Shown: piece by piece, positions 26,301 through 34,688 of the stretch
Position numbering within the stretch: the stretch's first letter is position 1
How the letters are laid out: the number at the start of each line of letters is the position of its first letter
NCBI RefSeq assembly: GCF_000758665.1
Contig: NZ_CP009285.1
Location: 868,001 to 932,000 of the forward strand
Source: Paenibacillus borealis
GTDB taxonomy: Bacteria > Bacillota > Bacilli > Paenibacillales > Paenibacillaceae
Direction: 5' to 3'
Length of the DNA stretch: 64,000 bases
Notes under the pieces: model-generated
What the model saw: the letters and a program-made list of their open reading frames with translations, nothing else
What the model was told of the DNA's origin: nothing
The model's database searches: none
Made by a program: the position numbers and the translations under genes

Positions 26301-29300
26301 TAGAAGCCATGGACTTATTGCAATCCGCGATTACAGATGCAGAAAACTTGGCTAATGAAGAAGCTACTCAAGCAGCTATGGATGAGGCTATCCTAACTCT
26401 GAACAACGCAGTTGCAGCTTTTGAAGCTGCGGTGATCAAGGAAGGGAACAGCACAGAGCTCCAACTCAAAATTGAAGCAGCAAGAAATCTTTTGAGTTTT
26501 AGCGCAGAGGGTGATCGCCCTGGAGAGTATCCGTCAGAAGCCTTCGATGCTTTGGATAGGGCTATTGCAGATGCGGAGACTCTGATAGATATCCCTGGTA
26601 CACAACAGGAGATTGATGAGGCCTATCACGATTTGGTACAAGCAATCGAAGCATTCGAAAAGGCTAAGATTCAGGAAGGCGATTATATCCCGCTTCTAGC
26701 GGCGATAGCGGAGGCAACGACACTCTATAATACTAGCCCGGAGGGCCATGGTGCAGGACAATATTGGCCAGAAGTCAAAGCGTTGTTCATGACAGCCATT
26801 GAGGCGGCAAACGTAGTAGCAGGCGGGCCGTCTACTCAAGAAGAAATAGAGGAAGCACTTCAAAGACTTGCGGATGCGGTTGAAGATTTTCAGAAATCTG
26901 AAGTTCGTGCCGGGGACAGCACAAACCTTCAATCGGTCATTACGGAATTGAACACTCTTCTGGGCAACAGCAAAGAGGGCGATGACGCAGGAGAATATCC
27001 GGCAGGTTCCAAAGCGATTTTGCAGGCAGCGGTTACGGCAGTATCGAATGTGATCAGCGAACCGGCTACCCAGCAAGAGATTGATCAGGCTTATGAGGAA
27101 CTGGTAGATGCGGCAGATATTTTCATCGCTAAAAAAATTCCAGCGGGCAATAACTCGAAAGCTCTCGAAAAAATTCATGAGGTAGGCAGTCTTATGGAGG
27201 CCAGCAAAGCAGGAACCGGAGTTGGACAGTATCCGGCTGAAGCAATAGCAGCATTGGAGGCAGCATTTGATGCAGCGGTTATTGTAGTCGATAAACCATC
27301 TTCGCAAGTGAAGCTTGATGCTACTTACCAAGCCCTTGTAGACGCGGTCGATGTGTTTAAGAAGGCGCAGATACAGGCTGGCGACAGCGAAGACGCTGAT
27401 GCGGTAGTGAGCAGCGCAGAAACGCTGCTGAGAGACAGCGTTGTAGGCGAAGGCGTAGGTGAGTACCCGTTGACAGCCAAAACAACACTTGAGGCTGCGA
27501 TTGCAGCAGCGAAAGAAGTGTTTGAAAACCCGGCAACGCAAGCGCAGATTGATACAGCTAAAGCGGCGCTGGAAGCGGCAATTACCGCATTTGAAGCTGC
27601 GGTGAATAAAGAAGGCAGCAGTGAAGAAGCTGATGCGGTAGTGACCGGCGCAGAAACGTTGCTGAGAGACAGCATTGTAGGCGAAGGCTTAGGCGAATAT
27701 CCGCTGGCAGCCAAAACAACACTGGAAGCAGCGATTGCAGCAGCCAAAGAAGTGTTTGAACAACCAGCGACTCAGGCGCAGATTGATACAGCTAAAGCGG
27801 CGCTGGAAGCAGCAATCAGTACATTTGAAGCTGCGGTGAATAAAGAAGGTGGCAGCGAAGAGGCTGACGCGGTATTGAGCAGCGCAGAAACGCTGCTGAG
27901 AGACAGCGTTGTAGGCGAAGGTGTAGGTGAGTACCCGTTGACAGCCAAAACAACACTTGAGGCTGCGATTTCAGCAGCGAAAGAAGTGTTTGAAAACCCG
28001 GCAAAGCAAGCGCAGATTGATACAGCTAAAGCGGCGCTGGAAGCGGCAATTACCGCATTTGAAGCTGCAGTGAATAAAGAAGGCGGCAGCGAAGAAGCTG
28101 ATGCGGTAGTGAGCAGCGCAGAAACGCTGCTGAGCGACAGCGTTGTAGGCGAAGGCGTAGGCCAGTATCCATCCGAAGCAGTCGACGTGTTAAAAGCAGC
28201 CATTAAGGCAGCCAAGGAAGTGTTGGAACAACCAGCGACACAAGCGCAGATTGACGAAGCCAAAGCGGCGCTGGAAGCAGCAATCACTACATTTGAAGCT
28301 GCGGTGAATAAAGAAGGCAGCAGCGAAGAAGCTAATGCGGTAGTAAGCAGCGCGGAAACACTGCTGAGAGACAGTATCGTAGGTGAAGGTTTAGGTGAAT
28401 ACCCGCTGGCAGCCAAAACAGCACTGGAAGCTGCGATTGCAGCAGCTAAGAAAGTGCTGGAACAACCAGCGACACAAGCGCAGATTGACGAAGCCAAAGC
28501 AACGTTGGAAGCAGCAATCAGTACATTTGAAGCTGCGGTGAATAAAGAAGGCAGCAGCGAAGAGGCTGACGCAGTTGTGACCGAAGCAGAAGCACTGCTG
28601 GTCGATGTGCCAGTAGGCGAAGGCGTAGGCCAATATCCGTTAGAAGCAGTCGACGTGTTGAAAGCAGCCATTAAGGCAGCGAAAGAAGTGTTTGAACACC
28701 CAGCCACGCAAGCGCAGATTGACGAAGCCAAAGCAACGTTGGAAGCAGCAATTACCGCATTTGAAGCTGCGGTAAATAAAGAAGGCGACAGCGAAGAAGC
28801 TGGCGCAGTAGTGACCGAAGCAGAAGCATTGCTGGTCGACATTCCAGTAGGCGAAGGCGTAGGCCAATATCCGTCCGAAGCAGTCGACGTGTTGAAAGCA
28901 GCCATTAAGGCAGCCAAGGAAGTGTTTGAACATCCGGCAACACAAGCACAAATCGACGAAGCTAAAGCAACGTTGGAAGCAGCAATCAGTACATTTGAAG
29001 CTGCGGTAAATAAAGAAGGCGACAGCGAAGAAGCTGGCGCAGTAGTGACCGAAGCAGAAGCATTACTGGTCGATGTACCAGTAGGCGAAGGCGTAGGCCA
29101 ATATCCGTCAGAAGCAGTTGACGTGTTGAAGGCAGCCATTAAGGCAGCCAAGGAAGTGCTTGATCACCCGGCAACGCAAGCGCAGATCGATACAGCCAAA
29201 GTAACGTTGGAAGCGGCAATTACCGCATTTGAAGCTGCAGTAAATAAAGAAGGCGACAGCGAAGAAGCTGGCGCAACGGTAAACGAAGCACAAACGCTGC

Positions 29301-30703
29301 TGAAAGACAGTGTCGTAGGCGAAGGCGTAGGCCAATACCCGGCTGAAGCTGTAAAAGCGTTGGAAGCTGCGATCGCAGCAGCGAAAGAAGTGTTCGAACA
29401 CCCGGCCACACAAGCACAAATCGACGCAGCGAAAGCCACATTGGAAGCCGCGGTAGCAGCCTTTGAAGCGGCAGTCATTAAAGCTGGAAATGCCGGAGAG
29501 ATTCAAGCCCAAATTACTGAAGCGACCACTCTTTTAAATGAAAGCACAGAGGGCAACGGCGTAGGGCAGTATCCGGCGGGTTCAAAAGCAATCCTGCAAG
29601 CCGCAATTACGGCGGCGGAAAATGTGATTCGTACGGCGGCAACACAAGCAGAGATTGACAAGGCTATTGAGCAATTAACAGCGGCTTATAATACGTTCCG
29701 GGCAGCTGTAATCAAGACTGCACCGGTTGATTCGTATACACCGCCCGTTAATTCCTATACACCTCCGGCAACTACGCAGCCTGTAGTGGTGCAGCCCTCT
29801 ACCAAAATTACAGATGGACTGAACACAGTTGAAACGGGACAAGGCACAGTAAAAACAGCTGCGTCTGAGGTTCAAGCGATCATGAAGGCTGCGAAGCCGG
29901 TTATTCTTGAATCCACGCTCGGTGTAATTGATTTTGGCAAGAATGGCTTGAACGTACCGGAGCTCAAACTAGGATTAGGTGCTTCCCTGGAGTTAGGAAT
30001 ACTTATGACAGAGAAGTCCAAAACCGATGAGGCGTTGGCGGGGGCCAAGCTGGATCAGGCGGGCTTGCAGCCGCTCGGCGGGAAGGTTCTGGACCTGATT
30101 GCCCAGCTGAATTATTCGAACGGCACCAGCACGAGAATCAAGAGCTTCGCTGAACCGGTCAAAGTCACGATTAACTTGAAGGAGCTAGGATTGACCGGTG
30201 ATACGACCAACCTGACAGCGGTTCGATTCGTACCTCAGGCAGACGGCACGTATAAGACGATCAAGCTTGGCGGGGTCTATATCCCGGCAACGAATAGCTT
30301 TGAGTTCTATACGGACAGCTTCAGCTTGTACAGCATCGTTAAGGCTGATTCGGTCACCAAGATTACGTTCAAGGTTGACAGCAAGGAGTATTCAATAGGA
30401 ACACTTGTTAAGCAGAACGATGTGCCGCCTGTTATCCAGGAGCAAAGAACTCTGGTGCCGATCCGGGCTGTAGCGGAAGCTTTGGGCGCTGAAGTCAAGT
30501 GGGACCACGCAACCAAAACAGCTACCATTACGCTTGACGGTAAAGTGCTGACTATGACTTTGGGAGAATTGATTGAAGGAATGGACGTACCTGCGCAGGC
30601 GATTGACGGCAGAATCATGGTGCCGCTGCGTTATGTTTCGGAAGCCTTAGGAGCTTATGTCATGTGGTTCCCGCAAGACAAACGGATCGAGGTTATCCGT
30701 TAG
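23312..30703 (+). CDS. Giant secreted FIVAR-repeat protein with copper-amine-oxidase-type stalk domain
   Basis: The start is probably TTG 23312, since TGGAGGA lies just upstream; the ATG at 23288 has no site. A signal peptide (IIALLLVFAMVIPTGLIHAAD) follows. After two N-terminal beta-type domains (to about residue 265) come 24 FIVAR-like repeats of 78-79 residues, each built as helix, VG-x-GxGxYPxxA turn, helix, TQxxIDxA helix. They run from 24095 to about 29722. Repeats 15-23 are nearly identical, repeats 1-14 diverged. A Pro/Thr linker (SYTPPVNSYTPP), a beta domain and a C-terminal stalk domain follow: RTLVPIRAVAEALGAEVKWD and GRIMVPLRYVSEALGAYVMW, the two halves of the copper amine oxidase N-terminal fold. 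Nothing visible shows enzyme activity; the likely role is a long surface adhesin or spacer. Wall anchoring by the stalk domain is inferred. Confidence 0.85.
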   Translation: MRFKRIIALLLVFAMVIPTGLIHAADLVLKEDLNIMKYTPAGLRDLEETIDVTDESYEAEIIVTFEYGEASYPPDYVQLSIAEENPVGKRIVGNTLFVDQGAPAGTITIKAVLPGNYYTTHTITVNSGGGTPQPAQPRITHTLMDTSDLNHLIISATALDDGIHKLQIRTFYKNASGMVGGDISNLTQEGNSSVFSADITEQVSSKMRDSNAYEMTYFFTMLDENGGFLQYPEVIDMNSLEGALTVKLAEAPDNGSGEPELDKADLIAKINEAKDLYSFSVIGNDIGEYPGEVMDAFNTAIEAASRAKDTATTQTQIDAAYQDLMGSITSFKADAIKGASRSDLMDKYGEAIILYRQTSIGEGVGQYPLEALYALEAAVMSVDYVLNNPTSTQEDFDNAYQSLSYAIKVYRAAQIKAGDTALLQIKINEAWDLFIESKVGDEPGQFSEQAYLAFLDVISLAEEAIYSPRTQKKIDEAYIALSNGMQEFLAAKIPEPDKTELLQAKINEAQLLWDNADVGTNVGQYPAEAKDALETAIYAANEGLNASSTEAELDAAYQALNAAITTFKNAEIKRGDTTALGVKIHDAWYLTISSEEGNGSGQYPSSAFDDLRNAISAAEQWVINSGTEAEIEEAYEVLVNAIQSFLNAENTGPNKDALQAAIETAKAFLNNNVVGTKVGQYPENSKNILQDSIDAAWETLINLMSTQVEVDQALTSVNKALADFKASVLVQGDQLFLHVTIIDAKELLDNSPVGEGAGQFPSDAMHALEAAIGVAETAISGPMTQVELDEARQALETAVTTFKAAEIKAVDKTALQGKIDDATSAYNMSRVGTDFGEYPAEAKTALKAAIDAAKVLIDKTAASQAEIDAATQTLTAAITTFYAAAVEMGDYLKLQEKVIEARSLYRESPRGDGIGAYPDAAFIDLDEAIELANEIATYLASQTKLDKALQALSDAMEKFEESVVKAGDNTALQAAITEAKILLEGSKEGSAVGEYPLEAMDLLQSAITDAENLANEEATQAAMDEAILTLNNAVAAFEAAVIKEGNSTELQLKIEAARNLLSFSAEGDRPGEYPSEAFDALDRAIADAETLIDIPGTQQEIDEAYHDLVQAIEAFEKAKIQEGDYIPLLAAIAEATTLYNTSPEGHGAGQYWPEVKALFMTAIEAANVVAGGPSTQEEIEEALQRLADAVEDFQKSEVRAGDSTNLQSVITELNTLLGNSKEGDDAGEYPAGSKAILQAAVTAVSNVISEPATQQEIDQAYEELVDAADIFIAKKIPAGNNSKALEKIHEVGSLMEASKAGTGVGQYPAEAIAALEAAFDAAVIVVDKPSSQVKLDATYQALVDAVDVFKKAQIQAGDSEDADAVVSSAETLLRDSVVGEGVGEYPLTAKTTLEAAIAAAKEVFENPATQAQIDTAKAALEAAITAFEAAVNKEGSSEEADAVVTGAETLLRDSIVGEGLGEYPLAAKTTLEAAIAAAKEVFEQPATQAQIDTAKAALEAAISTFEAAVNKEGGSEEADAVLSSAETLLRDSVVGEGVGEYPLTAKTTLEAAISAAKEVFENPAKQAQIDTAKAALEAAITAFEAAVNKEGGSEEADAVVSSAETLLSDSVVGEGVGQYPSEAVDVLKAAIKAAKEVLEQPATQAQIDEAKAALEAAITTFEAAVNKEGSSEEANAVVSSAETLLRDSIVGEGLGEYPLAAKTALEAAIAAAKKVLEQPATQAQIDEAKATLEAAISTFEAAVNKEGSSEEADAVVTEAEALLVDVPVGEGVGQYPLEAVDVLKAAIKAAKEVFEHPATQAQIDEAKATLEAAITAFEAAVNKEGDSEEAGAVVTEAEALLVDIPVGEGVGQYPSEAVDVLKAAIKAAKEVFEHPATQAQIDEAKATLEAAISTFEAAVNKEGDSEEAGAVVTEAEALLVDVPVGEGVGQYPSEAVDVLKAAIKAAKEVLDHPATQAQIDTAKVTLEAAITAFEAAVNKEGDSEEAGATVNEAQTLLKDSVVGEGVGQYPAEAVKALEAAIAAAKEVFEHPATQAQIDAAKATLEAAVAAFEAAVIKAGNAGEIQAQITEATTLLNESTEGNGVGQYPAGSKAILQAAITAAENVIRTAATQAEIDKAIEQLTAAYNTFRAAVIKTAPVDSYTPPVNSYTPPATTQPVVVQPSTKITDGLNTVETGQGTVKTAASEVQAIMKAAKPVILESTLGVIDFGKNGLNVPELKLGLGASLELGILMTEKSKTDEALAGAKLDQAGLQPLGGKVLDLIAQLNYSNGTSTRIKSFAEPVKVTINLKELGLTGDTTNLTAVRFVPQADGTYKTIKLGGVYIPATNSFEFYTDSFSLYSIVKADSVTKITFKVDSKEYSIGTLVKQNDVPPVIQEQRTLVPIRAVAEALGAEVKWDHATKTATITLDGKVLTMTLGELIEGMDVPAQAIDGRIMVPLRYVSEALGAYVMWFPQDKRIEVIR
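27383..29488 (+). repeat. Nine tandem near-identical 234-bp repeats inside the FIVAR gene
   Basis: Exactly nine units of 234 bp (78 codons) fill this interval, each beginning at an S-E-E/D-A codon block and ending in NKEG or IKAG. Two sequence classes alternate, one with GEYPL and TLEAA, the other with GQYPSEAVDVLKAA, suggesting unequal crossing-over and gene conversion. Confidence 0.9.
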
Positions 30704-30720
30704 TATCATCCTAATCTAAA

Positions 30721-30756
30721 AAGCCGGTTGCCTGTTTCAGGGCAACCGGCTTTTGT
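30721..30756. terminator. Bidirectional terminator between convergent genes
   Basis: GCCGGTTGCC (30723-30732) and GGCAACCGGC (30741-30750) with A-rich and TTTT flanks, between the FIVAR gene and the convergent response regulator. Confidence 0.9.
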
Positions 30757-30760
30757 CTGC

Positions 30761-31864
30761 TTACCTGTTCAATCTATGCATCATCTCACTGATCTGGCGG
30801 CCCGGCTGTGTTCCCAGCTCTTGCAGCAGGACCTCCTCCAGCTTACGGTACCGCCGGATGGCCTCGCTTGTCCGCCCGAGTCCGATTAACAGCTGCAGGG
30901 CCTGCCCGGCGATATCCTCGCGTAAGGCATCGATCCGGAGGATTTCATCATATGCCTGCAGTGCCAGCTCTACCTGATGCTGCTCGAGATAGGCACGGGC
31001 GGCCCATTCCAGCAGCTCCATATAATCCTGCTCCAGACGGCGCGCCTTGGTGCTGGCCCATTCGTAGGTTTTACCCTTAAGGAAAGGTCCGGTATACAAT
31101 GCTGCTGCCTGTTTCAGTAATTCCTTGTACCCGTCCCGGTTCATTCTGATTTGCCGGAGCAAACGCTCAAACGCATACAGGTCGCAGGACAGGGAATTCT
31201 CCACAATCTGTACCTCATTCCGGTCCGCCAGCAGGCAGACCTTAAGACCGCTTTCGCTGATGGCCTTGCGGATATAATGCAGATTGCTATTCAGGTTGTT
31301 GCTTGCCTTCTCGGAATCGAACCCGCTCCACAGGGTGTCCGTGATCTCGTCACGGCTGACTGAGCGTTTATACAGGAGATAAGCGAACAACTCCTCCGTC
31401 TTGGGGCTCCTCAGCTTGAGGGGCTTCCGGTCCGGTCCGGGGTGCATCAGCTTAAAGCCGCCGAACATGCATACCTCCAGCACAGGCTCCACGTCCTGCC
31501 GCTTCGTCCGCCGATTTATTTTATCCAGAGTTTGTCTCACCCGTTCGGCAGAAACCGGCTTCAGCAGGTAGTCAGTTGCGCTAGCGTCAAAAGCCTGAAG
31601 TGCATATTCCTCATAGCCGGTAACGAATACCACGTCCATGGCCTCATATAACTCATGAAGCTGCCGGGATAACTTCATCCCGCTTACCTCCGGCATGGAA
31701 ATATCCAGAAAAGCAATATCAATGGGGTTGTCCCTGGCATATTCATAGGCCTTCAGCGGATTCTGGAAGGTCTGGCAGATCACGACTTCTCCGCTCTCGG
31801 ACAGAACCCAGCTGAGTTGATTAAGCGAAAGCCGTTCATCATCGACAATTATCGCCCGCAGCAT
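30761..31864 (-). CDS. Response regulator with receiver, winged-helix and BTAD domains
   Basis: A 367-residue protein. Receiver domain 1-115 with acidic pair D8-D9, phosphorylation site D54 in FLDISMP, T82 and K102 (LLKPV). A winged helix with SARP/OmpR-like character spans about 128-215 (MFGGFKLMHPG, LRSPKTEELFAYLL, LHYIRKAI), then a BTAD helical repeat region to the end (LYTGPFLKG, ALQAYDEILRIDALRED, RRYRKLEEVLLQELGTQPG). AAGGAGG precedes the ATG. No histidine kinase is adjacent, so the partner must be encoded elsewhere. Targets are unknown. Confidence 0.9.
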   Translation of the reverse strand: MLRAIIVDDERLSLNQLSWVLSESGEVVICQTFQNPLKAYEYARDNPIDIAFLDISMPEVSGMKLSRQLHELYEAMDVVFVTGYEEYALQAFDASATDYLLKPVSAERVRQTLDKINRRTKRQDVEPVLEVCMFGGFKLMHPGPDRKPLKLRSPKTEELFAYLLYKRSVSRDEITDTLWSGFDSEKASNNLNSNLHYIRKAISESGLKVCLLADRNEVQIVENSLSCDLYAFERLLRQIRMNRDGYKELLKQAAALYTGPFLKGKTYEWASTKARRLEQDYMELLEWAARAYLEQHQVELALQAYDEILRIDALREDIAGQALQLLIGLGRTSEAIRRYRKLEEVLLQELGTQPGRQISEMMHRLNR

Positions 31865-32196
31865 ATGTTCACCTCCTTAATCATTTTTAGCCATATCCGC
31901 CCTCTGCCAATCTTCCGGCAGCCCGGTCTATGTCTTCATGAGTCATTAGTCCTAGTAAATCCAATCAGCGATTAATATAGCAAATTACAGATAGGCTTTC
32001 AATTAGAATTCATACCGGAAAAAGTCTATTTGTGTCGGCACGAAGGGAAAATGGTACGGACACTACAAAAACAGATCCGTCCTATACCTTTTGACTATAG
32101 CCAGATATCACTTTTAAGTGTTACGTGGATCATCTTCCCCCATGCTAGAATCAAGGCATTAGAACAAGACATGTGCAAGATGGAGGAGGACTATAT
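31865..32196. other. Divergent intergenic region
   Basis: It holds the response-regulator ribosome binding site on the left and GGAGGAGG before the YxjG-type gene on the right. A TTGACT at 32091-32096 is a possible -35 box, but no good -10 follows at normal spacing. No S-box, T-box or other known riboswitch pattern was recognised. Confidence 0.4.
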
Positions 32197-33354
32197 ATGT
32201 GCAATAGATTTCAAATCGTGGGCAGCCTGCTGCGTCCGTCGGATCTATTAGAATATAAACAGCAAATTGAACATCGTGATGATATCCAGTATCCTTTTTA
32301 CCAGGACTTCCAGGGGTATGAGCAGTGTGAAACGGAGGCCATTCAGGCTGTAGTTGATAAAGAACGAGAGAACGGCCTGTCCATTCTTACGGATGGGGAA
32401 TATTCCAAATCAATGTGGCATCTGGACTTCGTCTGGGGCTTCCAGGGGATTAAGCGCTATATCGCGGATCATGGGTATTTCTTCAGAGATACAGATGGAA
32501 CCTCCAAGTATGAGACTAGAAAAGATATCGGTCTGCGCATTACAGGGGAATTAGGCGGAAAGAACCATCATTTCATTCATGCCTATAAGAAGCTTCAAGC
32601 TCTTGCCGGCGACCGTGAGACCAAGCTGTGCGTACCTTCGCCATCCCATATTTTTGGTGAGTTGTCCTGGTCGGATAACATCGGCAGTGCAGAAGTGTAT
32701 AAGAGCAGACAAGAGCTGAAAGACGGCCTGGTTAAGGCTTATAAGGATTTTGTGGGGGAATTCGCCGCTGCCGGAGGACATATTCTGCAATTCGACGATT
32801 GCCTGTGGGAGTTATTTGCCGATGATAACCCGAACTCTCCATTTACCGGCGAGAAAATCAATCATGAGGAAGTGCAGGGTCTGGCGGCAGAATTTATTGA
32901 CATTAACAACACCATTATTGATTATGGTCATAGCTTAGGTCTCAAAATGTGGACGCATAACTGCCGCGGTAATTATGATTCCCGTAATATGGGCGGCGGC
33001 TCCTATGCCAAGATTGCGAATCTGTTCCTGAAGCAGCTGAAATACGACCGCTTCTTCCTAGAATGGGATGATGACCGTGCGGGCTCCCTTGAGGCGCTTG
33101 CGGTGTTCAAAGATAAGCCTGAGACGGAGATTGTACTTGGACTGCTGTCTTCCAAAACGAACACGCTTGACGATGAGGCCCGTGTAGTTCAAATGCTGGA
33201 TGAGGCAGCGAAAATTATTGATAAGGACAGATTATTACTGTCTCATCAATGCGGCTTTGCGTCCTGCGACGGAGGAAACGAGCTGACGGAAGCTGAGCAG
33301 TGGGCGAAGATTAACCAAGGACAAGAGATTGCCCGGCAATATTGGGGGAGTTAA
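32197..33354 (+). CDS. Cobalamin-independent methionine synthase family protein (YxjG/YxjH-type)
   Basis: Start ATG 32197 has GGAGGAGG about 8 bases upstream; the GTG at 32173 does not. The 385-residue product corresponds to the C-terminal catalytic half of MetE only. Zinc-ligand motifs are visible: THNCRGN (His and Cys), FLEWDDDR (Glu) and LSHQCGFAS (Cys). The start GSLLRP and the segment LTDGE also match the family. Short MetE-like proteins of the YxjG/YxjH group take part in methyl transfer to homocysteine-like acceptors or in sulfur scavenging; the exact substrate cannot be read. It is a single-gene unit with its own terminator. Confidence 0.88.
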   Translation: MCNRFQIVGSLLRPSDLLEYKQQIEHRDDIQYPFYQDFQGYEQCETEAIQAVVDKERENGLSILTDGEYSKSMWHLDFVWGFQGIKRYIADHGYFFRDTDGTSKYETRKDIGLRITGELGGKNHHFIHAYKKLQALAGDRETKLCVPSPSHIFGELSWSDNIGSAEVYKSRQELKDGLVKAYKDFVGEFAAAGGHILQFDDCLWELFADDNPNSPFTGEKINHEEVQGLAAEFIDINNTIIDYGHSLGLKMWTHNCRGNYDSRNMGGGSYAKIANLFLKQLKYDRFFLEWDDDRAGSLEALAVFKDKPETEIVLGLLSSKTNTLDDEARVVQMLDEAAKIIDKDRLLLSHQCGFASCDGGNELTEAEQWAKINQGQEIARQYWGS

Positions 33355-33395
33355 TAATTAATTCAGTTAAATAGCGGGAGTAGCTTCCCTTCCTA

Positions 33396-33425
33396 AGACT
33401 GCCGGTATTACCGGCGGTCTTTTTG
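33396..33425 (+). terminator. Terminator after the YxjG-type gene
   Basis: AGACTGCCGG and CCGGCGGTCT around TATTA (33396-33420), 10 bp with one T-G pair, then TTTT. Confidence 0.85.
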
Positions 33426-33572
33426 TATTGGATGGTCCGGGTCCCGGGGAAGAGATATTGTATATAGGAGCCAGGCTCCTGTGGAACACAATGTCGCATT
33501 AATCCGGCTGCAATGTCGCAAAAGTACATGGAACCGGAGTAGGCAGATCGGGTATACTCGCTTTACTAATAT

Positions 33573-33591
33573 GATAATGAAAATCATTATC
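33573..33591. promoter_or_regulatory. Fur box
   Basis: GATAATGAAAATCATTATC differs from the classical 19-bp Fur consensus at one base. It lies 22 bases before the siderophore-binding lipoprotein start, so iron repression of this operon is well supported. Confidence 0.9.
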
Positions 33592-33613
33592 ACAGAAATA
33601 GGGGGAAGTCAGC

Positions 33614-34687
33614 ATGAACAGAGCAGCAAAGAGGCAGGCAACCGGCAGCAAGAGATACGCCGTCCGGCAATCAGGACTATTAATGGTATGGATGCTGGTA
33701 CTCGTACTTGTGCTGACAGCTTGCGGCACTGGAGGAGACACCAATGGAGGCACAGCAGCACAGCCATCTGCGGCAGCTTCAGCCGAGCCGTCTCCACCAT
33801 CGGATACTGAGGCTCAGTCGTCGCCGGAGGCGCAGGCTGCTGCAGCTTTTCCGGTAACGATCTCACACCTGAAGGGCGAATATACACTGACGGAGAAGCC
33901 GAAGGTAATTGCTGCGCTTGATGTGAAATTCGCCGATCAATTGATAGCGGTTGGTGAGCGCCCGGCGGGCAGCGTTGTGGCTGGGACGAAGGATGAGTTC
34001 CCGGAATATTTAAACGCTCAAATGGGTGATGTGAAGGTCCTTGGCACACGGGATGAGCCCAATCTTGAGGCTATTGTGGCATTGAATCCGGATCTTATAT
34101 TGATGACCGACTTTCAGGAGGAGGTATATGATAGCGTCAGTCAAATTGCGCCCACTGTGGTGCTGGACTTCTACGAGGATTGGCGGGATACGCTGGCTGT
34201 CATCGGTGCGATAACAGGCAAGCAGGCGGAGGCAGAGACCGTGCGTCAGGCTTACGAGGGCAAAATCACCGGACTGCGGGAGCAGCTGGCGGCGAAGCTG
34301 GGCGATGAGACCGTAGCGCTGATCCGTCCGAGACCGGAAGGCATCCGTGTACATGGTCCCGACCACCGGACCGGGAGCATTCTTTATGAGGATTTGGGGT
34401 TAAATGCCCCGGCATTCGTTCAGGAGATTACAGATGACACCTCCGTTGAAATATCGATGGAGACGGTCGCTGATGTCGGAGCAGATCATTATTTCCTGCT
34501 GTCGGATGATTTGTTCGCCAAAGAGGCAGAGGCGCTGGCAGGCAGTCCGGTCTGGAAGTCGCTTGATGCAGTCAAAAATAACCGTGCCTATGACGTGAAT
34601 TCAACACTCTGGATCGCTTACTATGGCCCCCTTGCGCTCAATATTATTGTAGATCAGGCCTCGGAAGCGCTGCTGGGACCGCATTGA
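33614..34687 (+). CDS. Iron-siderophore ABC transporter substrate-binding lipoprotein
   Basis: A 357-residue protein with a lipoprotein signal: basic N-terminus, hydrophobic MVWMLVLVLVLTAC, lipobox cysteine C37, then a low-complexity Gly/Ala/Ser/Pro linker. The mature part is a class III (FecB/TroA-like) binding protein: KPKVIAALDVKFADQLIAVG, NLEAIVALNPDLILMTDFQ, ALIRPRPEGIRVHG, RTGSILYEDLGLNAP. GGGGGAAG precedes the ATG. The gene follows a near-perfect Fur box and is 1 base from the ferric reductase gene. No FecCD-type permease or ATPase is adjacent, so it must work with a transporter encoded elsewhere or with the ABC pair downstream. Confidence 0.92.
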   Translation: MNRAAKRQATGSKRYAVRQSGLLMVWMLVLVLVLTACGTGGDTNGGTAAQPSAAASAEPSPPSDTEAQSSPEAQAAAAFPVTISHLKGEYTLTEKPKVIAALDVKFADQLIAVGERPAGSVVAGTKDEFPEYLNAQMGDVKVLGTRDEPNLEAIVALNPDLILMTDFQEEVYDSVSQIAPTVVLDFYEDWRDTLAVIGAITGKQAEAETVRQAYEGKITGLREQLAAKLGDETVALIRPRPEGIRVHGPDHRTGSILYEDLGLNAPAFVQEITDDTSVEISMETVADVGADHYFLLSDDLFAKEAEALAGSPVWKSLDAVKNNRAYDVNSTLWIAYYGPLALNIIVDQASEALLGPH

Positions 34688-34688
34688 A

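Noticed and set aside
27772..29151. A 459-codon minus-strand open frame inside the FIVAR repeats
   Set aside because: It mirrors the repeat period, is almost all A, S, T, V and has no ribosome site; repeats without stops on the antisense strand explain it.
24095..29722. CRISPR array or satellite DNA
   Set aside because: Periodic repeats are 234 bp, in frame and encode a regular helical domain.
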